A stretch of DNA of 22,337 nucleotides from contig JAFDBU010000199.1 of the NCBI GenBank assembly GCA_019313095.1, forward strand, positions 1 to 22,337, read 5' to 3'. The position numbers and the translations under genes are program-made. Below are positions 8,401-14,616 of this stretch, piece after piece (within the stretch, counting starts at the first letter, position 1; every line of letters begins with the position of its first letter). The DNA comes from Deltaproteobacteria bacterium (GTDB lineage: Bacteria > Desulfobacterota > Desulfobulbia > Desulfobulbales > BM004). The notes beneath the pieces are model-generated. The model was not told the origin of the DNA. It searched no databases and worked only from the letters and a program-made list of their open reading frames with translations.

Positions 8401-8774
8401 ATACATATTATGCCTGCAAGACAGGTTTTTACAAATACAGCCCGACTGCTAAAAGCAACCGCTACCTTGAAGATCTGCTCGACCTTTACTGGCAGGGGCT
8501 TTGCGAACCGCTTTTCTTCTTTCCCAATACATCCCATGCGTTTGCCCGGGAAATCCACAAAGCAAAAAGCGAACAGGAGGCCTTGCACAAAGCCGCCGCA
8601 GAATGGGAAGGAAACAGCTTCAATAAAAAAGGTGACAGGAAAGATCCTTACAACCTGCTTTGCTGCAAAAATATAACTTTGGCCGATCCCCGTTTCATGG
8701 AGACGGCCAAAGTTATATTTTTGCCAGCTTTAGAACATCAGGAAAAAATCAAGCTGTCAGATCTACGGGCCTAA
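5427..8774 (+). CDS. recC: Exodeoxyribonuclease V subunit gamma (RecC)
   Basis: 1115 residues, close to E. coli RecC (about 1120). The N-terminus (IHLYSSNRLEILADTF) matches the RecC 'vyhSNRLevL' start and is followed by RGMARWLAME (41-50), typical of its defunct helicase fold. No Walker A motif is visible, as expected for RecC. The C-terminal part (GNSFNKKGDRKDPYN, then VIFLPALEH) matches the conserved RecC end. RecC recognises Chi and splits the strands in the RecBCD double-strand-break repair enzyme. recB and recD usually sit beside it, but the next gene is purC on the other strand, so its partners must be elsewhere. It starts 56 bp after wspR on the same strand; no good Shine-Dalgarno is seen close to the ATG (AAGGA is about 18 nt away). 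Its last 110 bp contain a long palindrome (separate entry), and it converges with purC at 5 bp. Confidence 0.93.
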   Translation: MPGIHLYSSNRLEILADTFAGLLKANPSPPLQKEIILVQSRGMARWLAMETASRLNIWANCDCPFPNTFIQNIYKLLLPDIPAVSAFNKEYSLWHIMAILPEFKSNPHFYKASAYLESGDDLKLYQLARETADLFDQYTLFRPRMILEWEENINNNLADQSWQSVLWCGLVKRLQQNQQIPEHHRARLLQLFEKKISDPAFDSGILPPRISVFGISSLPPFHLRMLEALAHHIDLHFFLMNPCMEYWFDIIADRNIVKISRSEAVDQESLHLHQGNSLLASMGHLGRDFMAMLQELLVEEHNHFDAPRDDSLLSSIQKNILYLQENNVTAQNPAQSKQQINENDSSVAFHSCHSPMREVEILHDQLLDMFDEASTDEYIEPGDVLVMAPEIETYASLIKSVFDADTGSPPKIPYSISDQSIRSTSRYIETFLDILSLAQSRFSSIEIMSILEAEAVRNRFNINDSELPVIEHWLRETNICWGVDQNHKTRLQLPPYKENTWRDGLDRLLLGYALPGHNQVLFQDILPYDNIEGDNSSLLGNLLDFTENLFNLADLLQQQLTLAEWSEVLLQTQDNLLLADENTAEEERILHSLLLSLKELQDKTFYQNKISLGVIRSYLINTLDERFSPLAAATGFLTGGVTFCSMLPMRAIPFKVVYLLGLNDGLYPRSSRKRSFDLMTLEPKPGDRSRRYDDRYLFLETLLSARKKLFISFVGLSIQDGAKRPPSVLVSELMDYIDRNYTQSCPAHEPSLPLSTRLTTVHHLQPFHPDYFKPQVPDGKKKLFSYSSENCEAAISLQSGQREISQLFTAVLPSPPDEFKHVELQELIRFFSHPARYILTQRVGIAPIEDSQALKTSEPFNLEGLARYKLENSILDHLLRNQDCDRLYQIKKAAGKLPHGMPGKIYFNRLVTELASFQTMLTDILEGQELKKLQIDLAAGDFKLTGFLDNVSIKGLVTYRYAAMTAKDVIRNWISHLVLNNLIDNEAVKERNTYYACKTGFYKYSPTAKSNRYLEDLLDLYWQGLCEPLFFFPNTSHAFAREIHKAKSEQEALHKAAAEWEGNSFNKKGDRKDPYNLLCCKNITLADPRFMETAKVIFLPALEHQEKIKLSDLRA
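8665..8724. terminator. Perfect 21-bp inverted repeat in the recC 3' end, probable terminator of adk-purC
   Basis: Arms 8665-8685 and 8704-8724 are exact reverse complements with an 18-nt loop. Three more pairs (8662-8664 with 8726-8728) form past a single bulged C. The loop-proximal core is GC-rich (TTTGGCCG / CGGCCAAA) and the outer part is A-rich on one side and TATATTTTT on the other, the layout of a bidirectional intrinsic terminator. On the minus strand it lies about 55 nt past the purC stop, a normal terminator position. On the plus strand it lies inside recC, 50 nt before its stop, where translating ribosomes should prevent folding. The structure is directly visible; the terminator role is inferred. 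Confidence 0.7.
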
Positions 8775-8779
8775 TCTGA

Positions 8780-9679
8780 TTAAGAACCGATAATCCTTTC
8801 AACTGCTTCAGCATATCTGGCCCCCGTCTTTTCCAAAATTTCAGCCGGAAGCTTCGGCGGCGGCGGTTTTTTATCCCAGGCCATTGTTGAGAGATAATCC
8901 CGCAGGAACTGCTTGTCAAAGCTCGGCTGCCCCTTGCCGGGCGAATATTGTTCCCGGGGCCAGAACCTGGATGAATCTGGGGTGAGGACCTCGTCGATCA
9001 GGATGAGATCCCCTTCATACCAGCCCAATTCAAATTTTGTATCAGCAATTATAATACCTTTCTTCAAAGCATAATCAGCAGCCCTCTGATACAGCTTTAT
9101 ACTTACATCAACTATTCGTTCTGTCTCGGCAGCACCAACCAGTTCTTCCATCCTTGAAATGGAAATATTCTCATCATGCTCTCCAAGATCAGCCTTGGTA
9201 GAAGGGGTAAAAAGCGGCGCCGGAAATTTTTCAGACTCAACCATTCCCCCTGGCAGTGTAAAACCACAGACCGTGGTATCTCTCTGGTAAGACTGCCAGA
9301 AAGAACCGGACAGGTAGCCTCTGACAATACACTCAATGGGTAGGGGTTTTGCCTTTTTAACCAACATGCTTCTACCGCGAAGTTCTTCCAGGTACGGAGC
9401 ACAGACGGCTGGGTACTCTTCAACTTCGGCGGTAATTAGGTGATTTGGTAAAATATCACCTAAAAGGTCAAACCAGAAGAGCGACAGCCTGGTAAGCACC
9501 TTACCCTTGTTAGGTACAGGGTCTTCCATAACCACATCAAATGCTGAAATACGGTCGGTTGCGACCATCAAAAGTTTGTCTTCAACTTCGTACAGATCTC
9601 TGACCTTGCCTCGATGTACGAGATTAAGGTCCCTGAATTCAGTTTTGCTAACTGGTGTTTCCGACTTTACGTTTCCCAC
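8780..9679 (-). CDS. purC: Phosphoribosylaminoimidazole-succinocarboxamide synthase (SAICAR synthase)
   Basis: 299 residues. PurC joins CAIR and aspartate with ATP to give SAICAR in de novo purine synthesis. Family motifs are visible: HRGKVRDLYEV near the N-terminus, ATDRISAFDVV, ECIVRGYLSGSFW, STKADLGEHDENIS, IIADTKFELGW and LIDEVLTPDSSRFW. The length and the extra middle segments correspond to the longer PurC form (about 300 residues) rather than the ~240-residue form. The start is GTG (9677-9679), with AAGG about 7 nt upstream. It begins 17 bp after the adk stop, so the two are probably one transcript joining purine synthesis and adenylate balance. It converges with recC, the two stop codons being 5 bp apart. 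Confidence 0.96.
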   Translation of the reverse strand: MGNVKSETPVSKTEFRDLNLVHRGKVRDLYEVEDKLLMVATDRISAFDVVMEDPVPNKGKVLTRLSLFWFDLLGDILPNHLITAEVEEYPAVCAPYLEELRGRSMLVKKAKPLPIECIVRGYLSGSFWQSYQRDTTVCGFTLPGGMVESEKFPAPLFTPSTKADLGEHDENISISRMEELVGAAETERIVDVSIKLYQRAADYALKKGIIIADTKFELGWYEGDLILIDEVLTPDSSRFWPREQYSPGKGQPSFDKQFLRDYLSTMAWDKKPPPPKLPAEILEKTGARYAEAVERIIGS

Positions 9680-9696
9680 TTGTTTACCTTTTAAGA

Positions 9697-10344
9697 TTAG
9701 AGATTTAAAGCGGACTTCAACTCATTGACCACTGTGTCGCTGGAGGTGCCTGTAACTGTTTTCAGCAGGCCTTCCTTCTCATAAAACCCTATTAGCGGAG
9801 CTGTTTTTTCATTGTAGGTTGCCAGTCTATGTGAGATTGCCTCTTCTGTTTCATCATCACGCTGGATAACCGGGCTGCCGCACTTGTCACAGATTCCTTC
9901 CTGCTGCGGCGGACTGCTCTTGACATTATAAATTGCCTGGCATTTCGGATTTTCACATGTCCGGCGGGTACATAACCTGTCCAGGATCACCTCCCGCGGC
10001 ACATCAATATTGACCGCCATGTCCAGGGTTATATCGAGTTTTGCCAGCAACTCCTTAAGTGCTTCAGCCTGAGGTATAGTTCGTGGAAAACCGTCCAGCA
10101 GAAACCCCTTCTGACAGTCAGGCTCCTGCAGCCTTTTTTCCATAATGCCCATGATCAAGGCATCCGGTACGAGGTCTCCCCGTTTCATATACGCTTCCGC
10201 TTCTTTGCCAAGTTCAGTTCCTGCCTGAACAGCTCCTCGCCGAATATCGCCGGTTGAAATCTGAACAGAGCCGTCAATTGCCGTGAGCAGTTTAGCCACA
10301 GTCCCTTTGCCCGCTCCAGGGGCTCCCAGTAATATAAGTTTCAT
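9697..10344 (-). CDS. adk: Adenylate kinase, zinc-lid type
   Basis: 215 residues with the start at 10344, where GGAGG lies 6 nt upstream; an open frame extends further upstream but lacks similarity and a ribosome site. Adenylate kinase interconverts ATP + AMP and 2 ADP. Visible motifs: P-loop GAPGAGKGT (7-15), NMP-binding STGDIRRG (from about 30), DGFPRT (84-89), LID with QRDDETEEAI (161-170). The LID carries four Cys (C130, C135, C152, C155), indicating a structural zinc site. The first pair is spaced Cx4C (TCENPKC) rather than the common Cx2C. Length equals the standard long-type bacterial Adk. It is followed by purC in the same direction. Confidence 0.96.
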   Translation of the reverse strand: MKLILLGAPGAGKGTVAKLLTAIDGSVQISTGDIRRGAVQAGTELGKEAEAYMKRGDLVPDALIMGIMEKRLQEPDCQKGFLLDGFPRTIPQAEALKELLAKLDITLDMAVNIDVPREVILDRLCTRRTCENPKCQAIYNVKSSPPQQEGICDKCGSPVIQRDDETEEAISHRLATYNEKTAPLIGFYEKEGLLKTVTGTSSDTVVNELKSALNL

Positions 10345-10388
10345 TAACTGCCTCCAATTATTCAGTATTGTAGTAATAGTAATGTCAG

Positions 10389-10423
10389 AAAAAAATGCCG
10401 GGCTCATTTTTAAAAATACCAGC
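10389..10423 (-). terminator. Possible intrinsic terminator or attenuator upstream of adk
   Basis: On the minus strand GCTGG (10423-10419) can pair with CCGGC (10401-10397, one G-T wobble). The loop region is itself self-complementary (ATTTTTAAAAAT), and a run of seven T follows (+ strand A-run 10389-10395). It lies about 140 nt past the stop of the membrane-protein gene and about 45 nt before the adk ATG. It may end the menaquinone operon transcript or act as an adk attenuator. TACAAT (+ strand 10367-10372, read on the minus strand) could be a -10 element for adk just beyond it, but no good -35 accompanies it. Confidence 0.4.
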
Positions 10424-10561
10424 CTGCAGTTTCCTGATGCTTACCTGTTGGTATATGCAGACCCTTTGACGCCTGCAATACCTTGTTTTAAATTTACCCA
10501 AAATTCGGCTGGAAACTATACCCGATTTTTTCATGAGATGATAGGGAAAATCAGGAAAAAT

Positions 10562-11563
10562 TTACCCTGGAGAAACATTCTTTTCCTCCGATGACAGACC
10601 ACCCTTGAAGGCGTATATAACACCAGAAATCAAGCCGACCAGGATCATAAAAAAAGTTGTGAGCAGTGACAGGGCCAGGGCCTTTTCTGGTGTAGTAAAC
10701 TCAGTCAGGTAAAAGAGGAAGGTAGCCTCTCTGACCCCGATACCGTTCACCGAGGGTGCAACTCCCATAAGCAGGAGAATCGGCACAAAAAAGAAAAAAA
10801 AGGCCAGCGGGATGTCAATGGCAAGACTTCTGGCCAACAGATAGTTGACAACTATGTATGTTATCTGCCCCACCAGGGTGAGGATAATACATCTGCCAAA
10901 AATCCCCTTATGTTCGCGATATTCATACATGGCCCGATAAATTTCCTTGATCTTCTCAATAAATATTGCCGGCAACAGCGGAATATGGAGTTGGCAGAGC
11001 AAATCGACAATTTTCTTATTAAAAATAAAAATGGCCAGCGTGGCAGTTGTTGCCGCCAGCATCACAATACTTCCCATGATCTTGTGTGAGCCCTGGGCGC
11101 TGTCAAAGAAAAATATGGTTGAAATGCTGATGAGCAGCATGGTTATGAGACCGAACAGCCGGTCAACTACCACAGCACTGAATACGGAAACACTACCCTT
11201 AGAATCTTTATACAAATAATATGCCTTCATCATCTCACCTCCGACGGATGATGGCAGGACATTATTAAAAAACAGGGAGATCAGGTTAACATAATAGGCA
11301 GCGGCAACAGAAAGTTTTGTGTTGTGGACCTGGATGACAAAACGCAGCCGATAGGCTATTGCTAAAAGGCCAATAAAAAACAGCACTACGGCCATTGCAA
11401 AATAAAATGGCTGTACTTCTTTCAAATATTGAAAAACCGTGGGAAGCTGTGCTCTGAAAAGGTAAAGAATAATCCCCATCAGGCCGAAGCTGACTATAAA
11501 CCGCAAAACAGTTTTGCCGAGATTTCTTTTTTGCTGCCTGTCCAATTTTGCCGTTTTGTTCAT
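10562..11563 (-). CDS. Flippase-like / lysylphosphatidylglycerol synthase TM family membrane protein
   Basis: 333 residues, strongly hydrophobic, with about seven or eight predicted membrane helices and a basic N-terminus (NKTAKLDRQQKRNLGK). The sequence fits the LPG-synthase transmembrane (UPF0104/AglD-like) family. Signature-like segments are NNVLPSSVGGEMMKAYYLYK (about 100-119), VVVDRLFGL, and SVNGIGVREATFLFYL near the C-terminus. The catalytic lysyl-transfer domain of MprF is absent, so this is only the membrane half. Members are proposed to move or modify lipids, but the substrate here is unknown. Its ATG overlaps the ubiA stop by 4 bp, so it is translationally coupled to the prenyltransferase. 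A link to quinone or isoprenoid lipid handling is suggested by context only. Confidence 0.8.
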   Translation of the reverse strand: MNKTAKLDRQQKRNLGKTVLRFIVSFGLMGIILYLFRAQLPTVFQYLKEVQPFYFAMAVVLFFIGLLAIAYRLRFVIQVHNTKLSVAAAYYVNLISLFFNNVLPSSVGGEMMKAYYLYKDSKGSVSVFSAVVVDRLFGLITMLLISISTIFFFDSAQGSHKIMGSIVMLAATTATLAIFIFNKKIVDLLCQLHIPLLPAIFIEKIKEIYRAMYEYREHKGIFGRCIILTLVGQITYIVVNYLLARSLAIDIPLAFFFFFVPILLLMGVAPSVNGIGVREATFLFYLTEFTTPEKALALSLLTTFFMILVGLISGVIYAFKGGLSSEEKNVSPG

Positions 11564-12411
11564 ACCACCAGGGACAGCCAGGTAGCTACAAAAAGAGTGA
11601 GACTGATCAGGCCGTTCATTGTAAAAAAGGAAAGCTGTATCCTGGAAAGATTCCGGGGATTAACAACTATATGCTGATAAAAAAGGGCTCCCCCGGTAAA
11701 AACGATACCTACATAATAGGGGAAACTCAGCCGAGAAAAAATGCCTGTCAGGATAAAAAGAAAAAAGGCAACAGCATGGAACAGTACGGCCAACCTGAAG
11801 GCAGTCTTCCGGCCAAATCTTGAAGGCAGGGAAAACAGGCCTATCTCAGCATCAAAATCAGCATCCAGACAGGCGTAAATAGTATCGAATCCTGCCACCC
11901 AGAACAATACGCCCAAGGAGAGGACATATGGATAGTTATGCAAAGATCCATTTACAGCAACCCAACCACCAAGCGGGGAAAAGGCAAGAGCCAGCCCAAG
12001 AACGATATGACAGAGCCAGGTAAACCTTTTTGTCAGCGAATAGAAAAGGGTCAGGCCCAGAGCAAAAGGCGAAAGCATCAGGGTGAGCTGGTTAAGATTA
12101 TAACAGGCAAAGAAAAAAAGGCCGGCCGCCAGTATTACCATGAGCCATGCTTCTGATAGATTGATAGCCTGAGTCGGCAAGGCCCTGGAAGCGGTTCTGG
12201 GATTAAGTTTGTCATACTCCCGGTCCACAATACGGTTAAACCCCATGGCACAAGTTCTGGCTCCCACCATGGCCAGAATTATCCAGGCGAAAGTTCCCAT
12301 GTCCGGCACACCTCGGGCTGCCAGAAAGGCACCCATAAAGGCAAACGGCAGGGCAAAGACCGTATGCTCAAACTTTATCATTTCAAGCAGTATTGTAATT
12401 TTCTTCAGCAT
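11560..12411 (-). CDS. ubiA: UbiA-family polyprenyltransferase (MqnP role)
   Basis: 283 residues with about eight or nine membrane helices. UbiA enzymes attach a polyprenyl chain to an aromatic ring in the membrane. The two Asp-rich motifs are present: N59-x3-D63-x3-D67 (NRIVDREYD) followed by NPRTASRALP, and D183/D187 (CLDADFDAEIGLFSLP). These are the sites for Mg-pyrophosphate and substrate. Overall pattern and length fit 4-hydroxybenzoate-type UbiA. In a futalosine gene cluster the likely substrate is 1,4-dihydroxy-6-naphthoate or its derivative (MqnP). It lies 30 bp after ubiX, and its stop overlaps the start of the flippase-like gene. Substrate identity is inferred from context. Confidence 0.92.
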   Translation of the reverse strand: MLKKITILLEMIKFEHTVFALPFAFMGAFLAARGVPDMGTFAWIILAMVGARTCAMGFNRIVDREYDKLNPRTASRALPTQAINLSEAWLMVILAAGLFFFACYNLNQLTLMLSPFALGLTLFYSLTKRFTWLCHIVLGLALAFSPLGGWVAVNGSLHNYPYVLSLGVLFWVAGFDTIYACLDADFDAEIGLFSLPSRFGRKTAFRLAVLFHAVAFFLFILTGIFSRLSFPYYVGIVFTGGALFYQHIVVNPRNLSRIQLSFFTMNGLISLTLFVATWLSLVV

Positions 12412-12441
12412 AGGATCAGCTACCTACCATAACCAGCTCTA

Positions 12442-13005
12442 TCATTCACCCTGCCAGCGTTTTAAATCAGCTATATCAACCCCGACAAGTTCAGCCAGTC
12501 GACCTGCAAAAAAAGTCGCCATTTCCTCCAGGCTTCCAGGATGATGATAAAAGGAAGGCATAGGAGGACAGATAGTTGCACCGGCATCATGAACCTTTAA
12601 CAGATTTTCAAGATGAATACGGTTGAATGGCGTTTCGCGCACGGCAAGCAAAAGCGGCTTTTTTTCCTTGAGCATCACATCCGCAGCACGGTGAATCAGA
12701 TTCTTAGCCGTCCCGTTGGCAATTGCACCCAGTGAGCCCATGGTACAGGGAAGAACAAGCATGGCATCAAACCTGGCAGAACCGCTTGACATCGGTGCTG
12801 CAAAATCAGTTGCGTCATGCCATTTGACAACATACTGCTGCAGGTCGTCAGGAGTCAGGTTCAACTCATACCGCAACACAAGGCGTCCGGCATCGGATAT
12901 AATAGCATGGATATCAACCTCAACCTGCTGCATTAACTTTAAAAACTGCACGGCATAGAGACTGCCGCTTGCTCCAGTAATACCAAGAATCAGCTTCTTT
13001 TTCAT
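12442..13005 (-). CDS. ubiX: UbiX-family flavin prenyltransferase
   Basis: 187 residues, standard UbiX length. UbiX joins dimethylallyl phosphate to FMN to make prenylated FMN, the cofactor of UbiD-type decarboxylases. The FMN-binding start GITGASGSLYA (from residue 8), the VRETPFNRIHLENLLKV segment and the GATICPPMPSFYHHP segment are diagnostic. In the futalosine route the prenyl-FMN would serve the UbiD-like carboxylase that removes the 6-carboxylate (MqnL/MqnM system); no UbiD gene is in the window. The start ATG overlaps the ubiE stop (ATGA), giving tight coupling. Confidence 0.94.
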   Translation of the reverse strand: MKKKLILGITGASGSLYAVQFLKLMQQVEVDIHAIISDAGRLVLRYELNLTPDDLQQYVVKWHDATDFAAPMSSGSARFDAMLVLPCTMGSLGAIANGTAKNLIHRAADVMLKEKKPLLLAVRETPFNRIHLENLLKVHDAGATICPPMPSFYHHPGSLEEMATFFAGRLAELVGVDIADLKRWQGE

Positions 13006-13742
13006 TTTATTCCCACATAGACGGTTACAATACCCATGGTCAAAGGCCGGCAGTATTGATCGGAAAATCCTGCTTCCCTGATCATGGCCTGCAGTTCTTC
13101 CGGTTCATAAAATTCGGCTATGGATCTGGCGAGGTACTCATATGCTTCTTTATCTCCGGATACCAGGCCCGCCACCTTTGGCAGGATTCTGTTCAAGTAA
13201 AAATTATAGATCGGTTTAAAGAAGGTATTGCGGGGGCGTGAAAACTCCAGAATAAGGAGCTTGCCACCGGGCTTCAGAACCCTGTACATTTCAGCCAGTC
13301 CCTTTTCTGTATTGGCCAGGTTCCTTACTCCAAAAGCAACAGTGACTCCCCAGAATTTCCCGCTGGCAACAGGTATTTCCTCACCGTCACCGCAGACCGC
13401 CCCTATCCTGTTCCTGCGTTCATCATCCGGCAGCGTCTTCAATCCGCTGCGAAGCATATCTTCACAGAAATCTACCGCCACAACGGTACGTTTCTTTGCC
13501 TGGCGGGTCAGCTCAAGCGAAAGCGGCAGAGTCCCGGCACAAAGGTCCAGAACAGAACCATCAGGAAATTCCTTTAGTTGACGTGTTGTAACCCAGCGCC
13601 AGTACATGTCCACTTTGAGGCTAAGCAGGGAATTCAGAAAGTCATATTTATTGCTGATAGCAGCGAATTTGTCCCGCACAAATATTTTTTTTTCTTCAGC
13701 GGATTTTATTTTTTCAACTGTCACACTCATTACCATAAACAC
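13002..13742 (-). CDS. ubiE: Demethylmenaquinone methyltransferase (UbiE/MenG)
   Basis: Class I SAM methyltransferase of the UbiE/MenG family, which methylates demethylmenaquinone in the last step of menaquinone synthesis. Family signatures: ISNKYDFLNSLLSL near the N-terminus, motif I VLDLCAGTLPLS (64-75), AVDFCEDML, VAFGVRNLAN and YRVLKPGGKLLILEFS. Motif I is off-consensus: the usual GTGD after the Cys/Gly pair reads GTLP. The outermost start is GTG at 13742; ATG codons at 13736 and 13730 are equally possible, and 13730 (giving 242 residues, starting MSVTVEKIKS) is attractive. No clear Shine-Dalgarno decides between them. The gene lies 21 bp after mqnA and overlaps ubiX. Confidence 0.93.
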   Translation of the reverse strand: MFMVMSVTVEKIKSAEEKKIFVRDKFAAISNKYDFLNSLLSLKVDMYWRWVTTRQLKEFPDGSVLDLCAGTLPLSLELTRQAKKRTVVAVDFCEDMLRSGLKTLPDDERRNRIGAVCGDGEEIPVASGKFWGVTVAFGVRNLANTEKGLAEMYRVLKPGGKLLILEFSRPRNTFFKPIYNFYLNRILPKVAGLVSGDKEAYEYLARSIAEFYEPEELQAMIREAGFSDQYCRPLTMGIVTVYVGIK

Positions 13743-13763
13743 ATTTGAGTAATTCTGTGATTC

Positions 13764-14609
13764 TTAAGAATTCTCAGAAAATAATTTTAACGGCAGGGCT
13801 TCCGGTTTAGCCTCACCTCTTTCTATCAAATAATTAATAAACCTTACCAGGCCCCTTTTTTTCTCAGGGTCAAGATCATGTTCAATTCCAAGCAGATATG
13901 TATAACAAACATCAGCTTCCATCGAAACCCTTGAGCTCACTCTTCGACTGATATTTTTAAGTTCATCCCGGCCTGCTTGTCTGCACCGCAGCAGTTCCCG
14001 GTGAATCTCCCTGACAGTCCCTGGATTCATGCGGCAGAATTCCACCCGCATGGCCCAGACTGCATAAACAAACGGCAATGACGTCATTTCATGCCAGATT
14101 CTGCCCAGGTCAATTTTGTACGGATAAATCTTATTCCTGGCCAAAATAAGGGCCTCATCCCCAATGGCTAACACTCCCGCTATATCATCTTCATGCTGGG
14201 CTTCCAATGCCGAGCCTGTCGCATATATCGGCTTCACTCTGTAAAAATTCTCCAGGATAATTTTTACAAGGCTGACCGATGTTTGGGACTGGCCGCTCAG
14301 AAGCAACCGCTTGTTTGCAAGATATTCCGGAGCGCATCGTGAAAAAAGAAAAACAGAACCGACCGGGCCGGAGGCACTGATCGATATATCATCCAGGAGT
14401 AAATAATTTTCTGGATGGATGGCGTATTCCTGCGATGAAACAAGTCCCATATCCAGCTGGTCTGCATACAACATGCGATTCAAAGCTGACGGTGACTCCT
14501 CGACAACAGTCCACTCAGGCCTGTTTACCGTACGGAGCCAGACATCATAGAGCGGTGCCGTATTGATAAAGTTTACCATGCCTATGCGGACTTTTTGTTG
14601 TGCAAGCAT
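13764..14609 (-). CDS. mqnA: Chorismate dehydratase MqnA
   Basis: 281 residues, a MqnA/MqnD-family periplasmic-binding-like fold. MqnA dehydrates chorismate to 3-[(1-carboxyvinyl)oxy]benzoate, the entry step of the futalosine menaquinone route. The N-terminus VRIGMVNFINTAPLYDVW and the following DMGLVSSQEYAIHPENYLLL are characteristic of MqnA rather than MqnD. ADQLDMG, SGQSQTSVSLVKIIL and AIGDEALIL fit the family further in. No signal peptide is seen, as expected for a cytosolic enzyme. AGGA 6 nt before the ATG overlaps the stop of the deaminase gene, so translation is likely coupled. The neighbours (mqnE, mqnC, deaminase) confirm the pathway. Confidence 0.94.
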   Translation of the reverse strand: MLAQQKVRIGMVNFINTAPLYDVWLRTVNRPEWTVVEESPSALNRMLYADQLDMGLVSSQEYAIHPENYLLLDDISISASGPVGSVFLFSRCAPEYLANKRLLLSGQSQTSVSLVKIILENFYRVKPIYATGSALEAQHEDDIAGVLAIGDEALILARNKIYPYKIDLGRIWHEMTSLPFVYAVWAMRVEFCRMNPGTVREIHRELLRCRQAGRDELKNISRRVSSRVSMEADVCYTYLLGIEHDLDPEKKRGLVRFINYLIERGEAKPEALPLKLFSENS

Positions 14610-14616
14610 GCCTGTC

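Noticed and set aside
10345..10407. N-terminal extension of adk by 21 residues
   Set aside because: The Adk family begins at MKLILLGAPG and GGAGG lies ideally before that ATG.
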